Assembly (NCBI GenBank): GCA_002104895.1
Contig: MCFG01000039.1
Coordinates: forward strand, 81,001 to 145,000
From: Anaeromyces robustus
Lineage: Eukaryota; Neocallimastigomycota; Neocallimastigomycetes; Neocallimastigales; Neocallimastigaceae
DNA length: 64,000 nucleotides
Reading direction: 5' to 3'
Positions within the stretch are counted from its first letter, which is position 1. Each line of letters begins with the position of its first letter. A program made the position numbers and the translations under genes. Of the stretch, positions 15,998 to 28,584 are shown in pieces. The notes below the pieces were generated by a model. The model was not told the origin of the DNA. It ran no database searches and worked only from the letters and a program-made list of their open reading frames with translations.

Positions 15998-18900
15998 TTT
16001 ATTTTTAATCTTTACATAAAAAATACTTTATATTATAAAAAAAATATGATATAATAGAATAAAAATTGACTTATGGATTTCTTTTATTATTTATCGATAA
16101 GTCTTTTTTTCTTCTTTTTCTTAGAGAATTATTCTTTTATTTATTCTTTTTTTCTTCTTTATCTTGTTATATTTTCGCTTTTCTAAAGAATTTATTATTT
16201 TAATAAAATTCAATTGAATTTAAATTTCAATGAAATTATATAATAATTCTTCCCTTTTTGTTTATTTATATTTATTTATTTGTTTGTTTGATTGTTTATT
16301 ATTTAAAAAATAAAATAAAATAAAAATTTAATGTTATTTGTTATAATGATTATTTATTATTTATTATTATTTATTTATTGTTTATTAATTATAAATATTG
16401 ACTATTAATTTTTATATTATAAGTGTTTGTGAACGACACATAGAGTTACTTTAATATTAATAATGTTAATAAAAAAAAACTTTGTATATACTGCATTCTT
16501 TTTACACTTTAAATATAACTTATAAAAAATGAATTTTGTAAATTTATAAAATATAAATTGCTTTTATTTAATTGTTTTTATTTTTAAATTATCTTCCTTT
16601 TACTTATATTTTTATTATTGTTGCTACTTGTATTTGTATATTAAATTGTAATTATAATTTTTTTATTGTAAATTCAAATTTCTTTTTTGTAAAATAAATG
16701 TTATTGTATCTTTTACTTATAATATTTTGAAAAATAGTATTATATATATAACATTTTTTTATCAATTTATTAACTTTATTAAATATATGTCATTGGTTAA
16801 TAAAATTGAATTTGTTGAGTTTTATTATTGAAGACTATAAAGATTATTTTTTTTAAATAAAAAAAAAAAAAATTTAAAAATTATTATTATTATTTATTTT
16901 ATTAATGATACGAATATGAATAAGTTTTATTATTGTAATTATTATTATTATATTAATTTTATTATTACTATTATAAATTATTATGTATTATAAAATTTAA
17001 AGAATATAAAATTTAAAAAATATAAAATTTAAAAATAATACAATATAAAAGAAATATTTTTAATATATTATAAATAATAGAAAAAAAATATATATATGAA
17101 AACTGAAAAAAGAAAAAGAAACTACTAATGCATCACATTATTTTAATATATTGATAATATAAAAAAAAAAAAAAGTTATTTAAAATCATAATTCAGTAAA
17201 TTCTTTAAATTAATAAATAAAAAGATTTTTATTATTTACCTTTAAATTATTATATTAAAATATTAATTTTAAAATGGATTTTTCTTTGTTTTTAATTGTT
17301 ATTTAAAAATTCTATTTGTTTTATTTTATTATAATTTTTTTTTCTTTTTTAAATAAAGTTTTATTCTGTATTTTATTATTATTATATAACAAATAATAAA
17401 TTCAATGTATTTTATTTTATTTTTTTATATATTATTTTAATATTCTTTTGTTTTTTGTTATTTTATTTAAAAATATAAAAAATTGTATAAAAAACTTTTT
17501 TTTTTTTTTTTGAAATATTTTTCCATATCATTTTTTTTGTATAAAAATTAAATTAAATTAAAATTCATTTTGTCTTTAATTGGTAATAAATATATAAATA
17601 AATAAGTAAATAAATTTATTTAATTAATTAGTTATTTATTTATTTATTTTTTATTTATTTATTTACTTATTTTATTTTATTTTTAAACAATTGTTTAATT
17701 TTTATTTGTTAATTAAATACATAATAATTAAATATTTTTTAATAACAAAGTTCCTTTTATAATAAACTTGTTTTATAATACATATATATATATTATTCTA
17801 CAATACCACAGATATTACTTAAATATTAAAATATTATTATGAAAAGTATATTAACATTCTTATTATTATAAATAGTATTAATGAAATATTAATGATATTT
17901 TATTAATTATAATTAGCATTTTTATTATTAGTAGTAGACTTCGGTCATATTTTTTTAATATATATTTTATAAATATTATTATTTTTATTTTTATAATTTT
18001 TTTTTTCTTCTTTTCTTTTCTTTTCTTTTTTTTTATTTTCTTCTATATTATTCCTTACCGAAGTAGAAAAAAAGAAAATCTTTTATTTATTATAATATAT
18101 TAATAATATATTATAATATATTATTAACTATATTATTATATATTAAATATATATTTAATTTAATAGTTAATATAATTATAAATATATTACAATATATTAT
18201 GTATTTAAATAGAATTATGTTTTTTTGAAACTAATTTTAATTTTATTTTTTTTTTAAAATGATGTTCTAGATAACTATTTGTAACATAAAATTTTTAAAA
18301 ATATATTACATATAAATATATAAAGAGGAAAGAAAAAACAAAATCAAACAGTAAAAATATGAATGTTTTTTTTATAAAAAAAGCATTCTAAAATAACTAT
18401 ATTTAAGTGAAATAATAAAAAGTTAATTAAAAGAAAAAAATATAAAAAAGTAATGGTTAATACATAAATTAATTTTTCTATTCATTCATTAATATATTAT
18501 ATTATATATATTTTGTGAAACAAAATTACTTTTCTAAACAAAGATTATTTTTTAAACATTATAAATTATAATTATTTCATAATAATAATATTTAAACTAT
18601 ATGAAATAATTATAAGTAAAACTAAAATATATTGTACCAGAGTTCTAATCTTAATTTATTTTAAATGTTCTTATCTTAATTTAATATGATGATATTAAAA
18701 TTTTACTTAAAATAAATCTATTCTATGTTATATTTATCTAATATATTTGAAATTATATCATTATTCAATTTATTTTTATATATTTTGTAAAATGATCTTC
18801 CTTTAACTCTTTTTATGATACGAGAAAAACAATATATATGATAAAATTATTATATATATTTATATATATTATATATCATATAAAAAAAATTCTTGTTTAA

Positions 18901-19229
18901 AAAAGATATTAACCTACAATAATAAAATTGAAATGCTTTATATTCACAAAAAAATAAAAAAAATAAAAATAAAATTAAAAATAAAATTAAAAATAAACAT
19001 AAAAAATAAACATAAAAAACAATAATAATAATAATAATAATAATAAAAAGTTATACCTCTGTCTATTATACATATATTAAATATAAATAATTTGTTTAAT
19101 TATTTATTATTATTATGATTTGTTATTTTCTATTTTTGTTTTTCTAATCTTTACATTATATATTTTCAATATTTTGATTATTATTATTATAACTATTATA
19201 TTTACTTAATTATTTGTTTCGTTTCTTTT

Positions 19230-19279
<50 letters not shown>

Positions 19280-19555
19280 ATTTTATTTTATAGTTATATT
19301 ATTATATTTTATTTTATTTTTTATTTTCATTATATATATTTCATTTTCAATTTCTGTTTTAACATAAAAATTTTTATTTGTTATTATTTTTTTATTATTA
19401 TTAAATATTATTTACTAATTAATTAATTTTTATATGATATATTTATAACTATTTATTTTAATTTTCATATAAAAACTTATTTCTTTTTTTTAAAAAAAAA
19501 ATAAAACAAATCAACTTCGAATATATAAAAAGAAAAGGGAAAATAAAAAAATTTC
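15998..19555. other. 3.6-kb A+T-rich spacer
   Basis: Upstream region of IRE1 and downstream of the KDEL protein gene. It contains homopolymer and TATA/TTTA runs, a 46-nt T run near 19231-19276, and an 8-bp inverted repeat at 17938-18064 described in the findings. No coding content is recognised. Confidence 0.65.
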
Positions 19556-19728
19556 TTAAAGTTCATCTTTTGGAACAGCGGTTTTTGGAATTTCATCGTT
19601 TTTGGTTTTTGGAATAGAATCGTCATCCTTCTTTGAATCTAAAAAATAAAAATTAATAAACAATTTAACAATTTAATATATTAAAAAAAAAAAATAGTTG
19701 TAATAAAAATAAAAAATAATAACTATAC

Positions 19729-19780
<52 letters not shown>

Positions 19781-20916
19781 TAATTACGAATTATGAATTA
19801 TATTTTACTTACCTTTTTCATTTACAATATTTTTATCATCATCCATAACACCTACACGAATGTATTCTTTTTCATCATATCCAACATCATCTGCATCTGC
19901 ATCCATATTATCTAAGATAAGTTTAACATCATCGGCATCAAGTTCTTCATCATCAGCGTCTAATGGAGTAACATCATCATAATTATCAACTTCATCTAAT
20001 TCTTCTTGAGTAACATCAATATGATTTTTATTAGTAGAAGAAGCTTCAATAAACTTTGCTAAATTAGCTAAAGTACGAGAACCTTCAATTGGGTACATAA
20101 TATAACTCTTCTTATCAATATTGGTCTTCTTGAATAATACCATAGTTGGGAATTCTATAATTAATATCAAATGAATATGTAATAATATAAAGATATTATT
20201 TGTCAAAAAATTATATTATTATTAAGAAAAATAAGAAATAAAAAATAAAAAAGGAAAGAAAAACAAGCAATTATAAAGATGTCATTGATAATTATATTTG
20301 ACAACTATTTTTTTTTTATTAATAATAATATTATACAATTATAAATTAGAAAAAAAATAAAATGCATATAAGTTTACCTTCAAGTTCAATCCAAGGTGAT
20401 GATTCTGGAACATCAACATCAGAACCATCGAATTTAGCAAAAATAATATCATCAGATTGAGATTTGTATCTGTAAGCTAATTGTTCCCAAGTTGGTAATA
20501 ACTAATTGTAATAATAATTGAATTATCATAAAAACAAATAAATAACAAAAATGAAAAATATAAAATTAATAAGTAAAATCAAATGATTATAGATAATTAA
20601 TTTTAACATTATCAAAATATTACTCTATTATAAATTCTTTTATGTTAAATAAATAAATAAATATTATATAAATATACATGTATATATGCTTTCTTATTTT
20701 TATTTTAATTTATTAAAAAATATTTACTTTTTGAGAGAAAGGACAGATTGGGGAATAAAACATAACAAAAACATCTTTAGTTTTATCTAAGACAAGAGAA
20801 TCATAATTAGTAATGGTAGCAACGTAAACGTTGTTATCAACCTTATTTGAGAGATCCTTTAAAGCTGATACAATACAAATTAAAAAGCTTACTAAACTTA
20901 AGAGTTTGAAATTCAT
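19556..20916 (-). CDS. Small ER thioredoxin-fold (PDI-like) protein, CPFS site, KDEL tail
   Basis: Four exons: 20728-20916, 20378-20501, 19813-20154 and 19556-19638. The phases agree and give 245 aa. The N-terminus is a hydrophobic signal peptide (MNFKLLSLVSFLICIVSA). One thioredoxin-like domain follows: FVMFYSPICPFSQK at the position of the usual WCGHC site, then FAKFDGSDVDVPESSPW, and EFPTMVLF with the conserved cis-Pro region. An Asp-rich segment follows, and the chain ends PKDEL, an ER retrieval signal. PDIs make and shuffle disulfides in the ER. Here the second active-site Cys is Ser, as in ERp44 (CRFS), so mixed-disulfide capture or retention is more likely than oxidase activity. That role is inference. 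It is also much shorter than classical two-domain PDI (about 500 aa). IRE1 lies downstream on the same strand. Confidence 0.87.
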
Positions 20917-22690
20917 TTTTATATATTTTATTTTCTTTTCTTTTTTTTTTTTCTTTTGTTTTGTAATTTGTTATTGTATTTCCTGTTGATTATTTACAAT
21001 AAATATTATGTAATAAAATCATATTTTTTCCCATAGGTTTTCAAATATAGTAAGGTAAGATTTCAAAAATATATGTAGTAATAAAAAAGTGATAAAATAT
21101 AAAACATAAAAATAAATATATAAATATAAATATAAATATAAAATTAGAAATTTATATAATATAGATTTCAAAAAAGTAAATAAACGTTTAAAAGAACAAT
21201 AAATAAATAAAAGTTTAAAAAAATAAATTAACTAATTTTTTGGAAAAATATCAAAACAATCTTTTAATTACTATATGGTTTTAAGTATAAATAATAATTT
21301 CATATTTTTTAAAACATTATATTTAATAATAAAATATGTAATATTGATATATTTATTACGAAATATATTTATAAATATATAAGATAATATCTAATTCTTT
21401 TCTTAAATTATTTATTTATTACTTTGATATATATTAATAGAAGAGAAAATAATATCAATGCTTATAATTAATATATTTTCAATTATGATAAATATCTTTT
21501 CAATATATATAAATATAAAAAATAAATAAATTGATTTACCTCTATATTATATTTTACGGTTAGGAATAAAGAAACAAAGCGATAAACGTATAAAAAAAGA
21601 ATATTTAATTAATTAAAAATAGAATTATCCAAAAAATCTAAAAATAATTAAATCTATTGGCACATCGTTGTTAATGTTTGATTGTACAAAAAACTAATAA
21701 TTATTTATTTAATTATTTAATTATTTATTCATTTACTTTTTAATTTTTTAATATAAATAAAATTAATTATTTATATTAAATATTAATCAAACTTTTTTCT
21801 TTTTTTCTCTTTTTATAACAATTCTAAGTAATACTTATTGTTATATAATATAATTTTCATTTATTTCTATATAAATAATTATATTATTATTTTATTATTA
21901 TAAAAATGTAATATCATAAAAAATCATAACAGTAATATAGTAATGAAACTACTAATATTATTTATGATAATAATGATTTGGTTTTATAATATTCTATTAA
22001 AATATTGTGGCTAAATTATCTAAAAGTTTAAATGCCATTATCATCATTTGATTTCATTATTTTTCTTATAAATAAAAAAAATGAATAATTAAAAAGTAAA
22101 AAATTAATAATATATATAATAGTACAAAAGGGAAAATCATAAAATGTAATTTTAAGATATTATTCTAAAAATACATAAAATAATGAATATAATTCAAAAT
22201 TTATATATATTGAAATATTAATAATGCATTTGAATATTTTAAGTTTACATTTTTAAAATTTTTATTATCAGTAATGGTCATTTCTTTTAGAGTATAAGAT
22301 TTTATTAATGTTAATCCTTTAATAATTATATCAATATATAAATAAATATAAAGCGTTGAAGTATTAATTGAAAATGATATTTAAAAACGGTTAGTTTTTC
22401 TAAATCTAAATAACTAACGAATAACTTTTGATAATAACCCAAAAATCTTCGTTAAATATTGGAAACATTTTACATAAATTTAATAAACCAAAATGATAAT
22501 AAAGAAATAATTAAAATAATTAATCTACAATTATATATATTAATATCATAACTATTCTGATAGAAGAATCTTTTGACTTTGCTGATATAAATTATAGATT
22601 TTTTTTTTAACATTATCAAGTGGATCTACATTACCATCTTTATATAAGTACTTAATATATTTAATATTTAAACTTTTTAGAATAATAAAA
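20917..22690. other. A+T-rich spacer upstream of the KDEL protein gene
   Basis: Probable promoter side of the minus-strand KDEL gene. No CAGCGTG-type unfolded-protein-response element was spotted by eye, and no coding content is recognised. Confidence 0.6.
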
Positions 22691-22722
22691 AAAAAAAAAA
22701 TTTTCTTTTTGTCAATGAAATT

Positions 22723-22874
22723 TGTCTGACGACAGAGAGGAAAACTGGCAGTCAATGGTGTAGATGTAATCTAGAGTTTTTACGGAAAAGCGACTATGAG
22801 AAGCTTGAGAGGCTGCCAGGTGGGTCTAAGCTAGCCTGCCCTCAAGCAATTGATTGAATTTTTGAATTTTTTTT
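22723..22874 (+). ncRNA. Candidate structured RNA (unidentified)
   Basis: A patch of near-balanced base composition inside thousands of bases of A/T. Pairings seen: TGTC-TGAC-GACA hairpin (22723-22734); a 9-bp helix with one G-U pair, 22745-22753 (CTGGCAGTC) with 22811-22819 (GGCTGCCAG); and a 7-bp helix, 22803-22809 (GCTTGAG) with 22841-22847 (CTCAAGC). The last two interleave, so they form a pseudoknot or are alternatives. T runs at 22858-22863 and 22867-22874 could end RNA polymerase III transcription. I could not match it to tRNA, U1-U6, U3, SRP, RNase P or RNase MRP consensus by eye. The strand is a guess. The open frame across it (22552-22755, minus) shows no protein-like content. Confidence 0.4.
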
Positions 22875-25018
22875 ATTATTATTATAAATATATTTATCTT
22901 TTTCATCATATTTATTATATTTATTCGAAAGTCTTTCATTATAATACAAAAAAAAAAAAAAAAAAAAACAGGCATTAAATATTACATATTATATAATTAT
23001 TTCTTTAAAATCATATAGTTATTTTAAAAAAATTCTTTTTATTTATATATTTATATATTGTATTTAATTTAATTATATTAAATAAAATTTAATTATATAT
23101 ATTAAAATATAATAAAAATAATTTATTATATTATATTTAAAAATTTATTTTACTAAAGATAATCTTTTTTTATTTTATTTTACAAAAAAAAAAATAATAA
23201 TAATAATGAAAGTGTCACATATATATAAAATAATAAAATATATTATTATATAAAATAAAATATATTGTAAATAAAATCACATCTGTTGATTATATACAAA
23301 ATTCACATAATCTACATTTTCAAAATTCAGTATACTTTTTCTTTTATCATTTTAAATATCAAAAATGTTTTTCTTTCTTTTCATATATATTAAATATAAT
23401 ATATATTTAATTTAATATTTATTTCCTCATGTATTAAATATTTATCAATACCTATCTTCACAATTTTAGAAACAATTTTATATTTATTTAAGATAAGTTT
23501 GCTATAATACATTCAAATAAGTTATTTTAAATATTGTATAATTATATTTTAAAATATATATTATAATTCTTTATTTATTTAAAAAAAAAAATTATAATAA
23601 AGTAACTAATAGAAATTAAATAGATTATTTAATATAATTATTTTTTATTACAAATAAATTACTATCATAAAAATAATATAACTTTTTCTACATGTGGATA
23701 CATATCAATTTACTTTTGAATAATTATTATTTTAAATTAATAAAATGTGTTTCAGTTATTTAATATTCCATATTATATTATTAATATTAAAATAACAATA
23801 TAGATCATATTAGAAGTTTTCGTATAAATATGATTTTATTAATAAAAAATCAATTATATTAATTTGCAAGTGTCAAAAATAATTAAAAACTTTAATAATT
23901 TTACAAAAACAATAAAAAATTAAAAAAAATAAAACTTTTTAATTTCTTATTGTTTTTGTAAAATTATTAAAGAATGAAAATATTTAAAATCTATAAAGTA
24001 ATACAAATTATTTTAATATAATAATAATTCCGTTATTAATTACTTATTAATAATATTTATTATAATAAAAAGAAAAATTTTTATTTTAGAATTAAAATAA
24101 AATAAAATTAACACATATATATAAATGAATCTATATAATTAAAAAATTAAATATTTAAAATTATATTTTATATATAAAAAAGGAAAAAATCTGTTGTTTT
24201 TTTTTTTTTTAAGCTTTATTTTATTTTATAGAATAAGCATTTAAGAAAATATTTTACATAATATTCTAATATGAATTTTCAGCTATTATTATTAGTCAAT
24301 TAACTGATATATTTAATTAATTACTTTATATTTAATTATTTATTTATATTTATATATAACTATGTTTTATGTTTTAAAGTCATATTTTTTTAACTTATTA
24401 TATATTATATATTATTTTTTAATAAATAATAATCTATATTTTATTTAATATTTTACTATTTTACTTTTTTAAAAAAAAATGCATTGTTTATTTTGTCTTT
24501 TAAAATTCAATAATTAATTTAATATTAATTTTCCTCAAATTCTCATGAATAAGTTTATTTATTAAATCTAATGGAATATTACGATTTTTTTCAACTTTAT
24601 TTATTATTATTTAATAGAATAATTAATAAACTTTAATTATTAATATTTAAATATAAATATTTTATTATTATTTAATTAATGAACTTTAATTATTAAGATT
24701 TAAATATAATTATACCAACTTTTAATTTAAGAAATATAATGATTAAACTTTTAATAATTTTTATAATTATTAAAATTTATAATTATTATTATTAATATTA
24801 CACAAGGATTTTTTTAATATTTGATTAACATGGAATGCAATTAATTAAATAATTACATTATCTAATAATGATTGTAATTCTTTAATGATTAATCATTATT
24901 ATAAATTATTATTTATATATATAATATTATAAAATATAAAATATATGTTATTTAAAAATATGGGAAAAAATATTATTATTTATTATTTATTATTTATTAT
25001 TATTATTATTATTTGCTA

Positions 25019-25087
<69 letters not shown>

Positions 25088-25536
25088 ATATTAAACATAA
25101 TGAGAATTAAATTTAATATTATGAATATAAAAAAAAATTTTTTTTAAATAATTAAATAATTACCGCTATATATTATATACAAAAAGAATTGTACATATAT
25201 TAACAATGTATTGAATTTAATTAATAATAAAATTAAATAATATAAGAAAATATTTAATAATAAATAAAAAAATTTCTTTTTTTCAATTAGTGTTTTATAT
25301 TTAAAAAAAAATATATATATATATATTTATTCGTTATATTTATTTAAACGTTTTTTTTTTCTTTTGGAAAAAAAAAAGTAAATTGTTATTATATAAATCA
25401 TTAAATAAAAAAAATAAAAATATATAAGCATACATTAAAATTATAATTTTATTACAGTAAAAGTTTAAATTAAAAATATTAATATATCATAATTTACATT
25501 AATTGATTAATACAATTATAAATTCATTAAATTTCA
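22875..25536. other. A+T-rich spacer upstream of the pectate lyase
   Basis: Low-complexity A/T, with (ATT)n at about 24998-25083, homopolymers, and an inverted A/T-rich segment around 23880-23970 whose two halves (caattattaaaagtttt-type) are roughly complementary. No gene is seen. The last few hundred bases should contain the lyase promoter, but no individual element stands out. Confidence 0.6.
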
Positions 25537-27453
25537 ATGAGATTAAGTATTTCTTCAATTTTATTAGCGACTTCAGCAATTTGTAGTAGTTTTGCCGCTA
25601 ATTCAAATTATCCAGTTTGTAAATATAATAGTATAGTTTATTTCACTGATGAAGATGGTCAATGGAGTGTTGAAAATGATAATTGGTGTTTAATTCCTTC
25701 TTCATTATCGTCTTGCTGGTCTTCTTCTTTAGGTTACCCATGTTGTTCCAATAGTAACACCCTTGTTGAATATACAGATAATGATGGAGAATGGGGTATA
25801 GAAAATGGTATATGGTGTGGTATAGCCAAAACGAATGGTAACAGTAATAGCAATAACAACGATAGCAACAACAATAATAATAACAACGATAGCAACAACA
25901 ATAATAATAACAACAATAACAACAATAATAATAATAACAATAATAATAATAATAATAATAATAACAATAGCAATAATAATAACAATAATAATAATAATAA
26001 AAAGATTGATCCATCTCTTACAGCTAAACAAAATTATTCAAAGCCAGTTGCTTTTCCAGGCGCTGATGGTGGTGGTAAATTTGCCACTGGTGGTCGTGGC
26101 GGTGAAGTAATTTATGTCACAAATTTAAATGATAGTGGAGCTGGTTCATTTAGAGATGCTGTTAGTAAACCAAATCGTATTGTAGTATTTAAAGTCTCTG
26201 GTACTATTGAATTGAAAAGTGATGTTGTTGTAAAAAGTAATATTACTATTGCTGGTCAAACAGCTCCTGGAGGTCATGGTGTTGTTTTAAAGAATTTTAA
26301 GCTTGGTTTTGGTGGAACTAATGTTATATGTCGTTTTATTGGTTCTAGACCAGGTGAAAGAGGTTCTAATGCTGATTATGATGCTTGGGGTGGTGCTGAA
26401 GGTTCAAATACTATTGTTGATCACTGCTCTATTGGATGGGCAAATGATGAACAGTGGGGTTTATATTCCAAGAGTGATGATTTAACCGTTCAATACTCTG
26501 TCATCGGTCCATCTAATTCTTTTTCTTACCATAGTAAAGGTATTCATGGTTTTGGTATTATGCTTGGACGTAAAAATGTATCTTACCATCACAATTTAAT
26601 TGCTCATAATGTTTCCAGAAATTTTAGAGGTAAAGTTCCAGATAAAAATACTTGTGATTTCACTAATAATGTCATATATAATTGGGGATCCCAAACTACA
26701 TATGGTACTATTGGTCACTTAAATTATGTTGGTAACACCTTGAAAAAAGGACCTTCAACAAAAGGTGGTAATAATTACGTTAGTGTTGCTGATAGTGGTA
26801 CAAAACCAGAAAATTATTCCATATATTTAACAGGTAATAGATTCCTTAATAGTAATAATACACCATATAATGACTTTTCTGCTAATAATTGGAGAGGTAT
26901 TACTTATAAAAATAATTCAAAGAATGAAGGTAATACTAAATCTAATACACCATTTGCTATGACTAATGGTAGTGATAATTCATCTACTATTGCAAAGGTT
27001 GAACCGGCTGAACAAGCTTATAATAATGTATTAGCTTATGCTGGTAATGGTATCACATCAGATAAAAGAATTGCTATTGATAAACAATGTGCAGCTGAAA
27101 CTAAAAATGGTACTGGTAACTTAGTAGGTGCTCGTCCATATAATGAAGCTAATGCATCTCAAAAATCTGAAATTGATAAATATGGTATTAAATGTGGTGT
27201 TAAATTTGAATATCCACCTGCAATTACTACACCAGAATTTATTGATACTGATGGTGATGGTATGCCAGATGATTGGGAAATTGCTAGAGGCTTAAATCCA
27301 AATAGTAAATATGCTGCTGATGGTTCATTAGAAAGTAGTGGAGATTATTGTGGTAGAGGATATACTAATATTGAATACTACTTAAATGATTTAACAATTA
27401 ATGCTTTCCCTGCTGGAGTTGTTACTCGTTCACCAACACTTCAAGAATTATAG
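25537..27453 (+). CDS. Secreted pectate lyase (PL1-type) with two fungal dockerins
   Basis: Single exon, 638 aa. Signal peptide at residues 1-20. Two CBM10-type dockerin modules cover about 24-58 ([16 protein letters not shown]) and 60-98 ([11 protein letters not shown], then [16 protein letters not shown]). An Asn/Ser linker spans about 101-154. The lyase domain runs from about 170 and starts [15 protein letters not shown], with [29 protein letters not shown] and [11 protein letters not shown], all typical of bacterial-type PL1 pectate lyases. A C-terminal Asp-rich calcium-binding-like loop, [11 protein letters not shown], begins near 570. Dockerins plug enzymes into the gut-fungal cellulosome, so the protein should be secreted and cut de-esterified pectin by beta-elimination. 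The lack of introns next to intron-rich genes and the bacterial-like catalytic and C-terminal parts suggest acquisition from a rumen bacterium, followed by addition of the fungal dockerins. Confidence 0.95.
   Translation: MRLSISSILLATSAICSSFAANSNYPVCKYNSIVYFTDEDGQWSVENDNWCLIPSSLSSCWSSSLGYPCCSNSNTLVEYTDNDGEWGIENGIWCGIAKTNGNSNSNNNDSNNNNNNNDSNNNNNNNNNNNNNNNNNNNNNNNNNSNNNNNNNNNKKIDPSLTAKQNYSKPVAFPGADGGGKFATGGRGGEVIYVTNLNDSGAGSFRDAVSKPNRIVVFKVSGTIELKSDVVVKSNITIAGQTAPGGHGVVLKNFKLGFGGTNVICRFIGSRPGERGSNADYDAWGGAEGSNTIVDHCSIGWANDEQWGLYSKSDDLTVQYSVIGPSNSFSYHSKGIHGFGIMLGRKNVSYHHNLIAHNVSRNFRGKVPDKNTCDFTNNVIYNWGSQTTYGTIGHLNYVGNTLKKGPSTKGGNNYVSVADSGTKPENYSIYLTGNRFLNSNNTPYNDFSANNWRGITYKNNSKNEGNTKSNTPFAMTNGSDNSSTIAKVEPAEQAYNNVLAYAGNGITSDKRIAIDKQCAAETKNGTGNLVGARPYNEANASQKSEIDKYGIKCGVKFEYPPAITTPEFIDTDGDGMPDDWEIARGLNPNSKYAADGSLESSGDYCGRGYTNIEYYLNDLTINAFPAGVVTRSPTLQEL
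25838..25998 (+). repeat. AAC/AAT codon repeat encoding a poly-Asn linker
   Basis: An imperfect trinucleotide array within the lyase reading frame, broken by Asp and Ser codons (two near-identical NNNDSNNNN units). It encodes the flexible linker between the dockerins and the catalytic domain. Mixed AAC/AAT codons suggest an older or selected tract rather than a fresh expansion. Confidence 0.85.
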
Positions 27454-27686
27454 ATACATACATTATAATAAAATTATACAATAATAATTAATATAAAATG
27501 AAAAGCTATTTTTTCTAAATGTTTTTATCTTTTTTTTGTATCTTTTTACTAACATTTAATAAAAAGAATTTAATATTAATTTTTATCATTTGATATTAAT
27601 CGCTTCTACCTATAATATATAAATAATAATAAAAATAATATATAAATAATAATAATAATATATAAATAATAATAATAATAATAATA

Positions 27687-27720
<34 letters not shown>

Positions 27721-28364
27721 GAATATTTTAATTGACATTTAATATTTTTTTTCTTATTTTTCATACTTTTGATAATTTTAATAAACATTCTTTAATTACA
27801 TATCATATATAATAAAAATAATAAATATAATAAAAAATTTTTCTATATATGTTTAATAAGCTTAATATAAGAATTTTTCTTTTTTATTGCATGTTTAATC
27901 ATTGTTCTTATTTATATATGATTAGTGTAAGAACAGTTTTCACTTATAAAAATAACAAAAATTATTATAGGAATAATTAAAAATTAAAAACAAAAATTTA
28001 TTAGATAATGGATAAGATTAACTTTTTTGAAAAAAATTTTATATTATAATAAAGTTAATAAAACAATTTTTAAATAAATCTGTGTTATTATAATTAAACA
28101 TATTATCTTTGATATTTTAATAATGAATTTTTTAATTTTTAATACTTTTATTTATTTATTCAATATTTTTAAATAGATAGAAAAATGTAAATTAAAAAAG
28201 ATACAACATTTTTATAACTATTAATTCTATAATAAATTTTATCATTAATTATAATTAACTTTTATTAGTATTTTTTTTTTTTTTTTGTTGAATAAGCATA
28301 TATTAAATAATTATAATAATAATAATAAAAATAATAAAGTAATTATTATATAATAGTTTTTTTT

Positions 28365-28399
<35 letters not shown>

Positions 28400-28584
28400 C
28401 ATTTTATCTTTTGTAGTAACATAGTATTTAATAATTATTAAAAAATTATATTATATTTTTACTACTAATATTATTAATATTGTAAAAATAGTGTTATATA
28501 TAGAATTGTATAATATATTATTTTATATAATTATACATATAGTAAAAAAAAGTTATAGCATAGATAGATATAATTATATCTAAA
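27454..28584. other. A+T-rich spacer between convergent genes
   Basis: Lies between the 3' ends of the pectate lyase (+) and the Rho GEF (-). It contains (AAT/ATT)n around 27625-27720 that forms a potential long A/T hairpin, and T runs near 28270 and 28370-28395. No gene is seen. Confidence 0.65.

Noticed and set aside
22726-22732. CTGACGA, matching the hammerhead ribozyme CUGANGA core
   Set aside because: No properly spaced GAAA after a stem II and no closing stems with a NUH cleavage site, so the match is a chance heptamer within the structured patch.
22552-22755. 67-codon open frame on the minus strand at the structured patch
   Set aside because: Low-complexity Phe/Ile/Lys content, no family signal, and it covers only half the patch.
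25643-26031. Antisense Tyr/Cys/Ile/Leu-rich frames over the pectate lyase linker
   Set aside because: They are complements of the AAC/AAT codon repeat in the lyase coding frame.
27625-27720. AAT/ATT hairpin considered as a transposon end or terminator
   Set aside because: Simple trinucleotide array with complementary halves; no target-site duplication or internal sequence.
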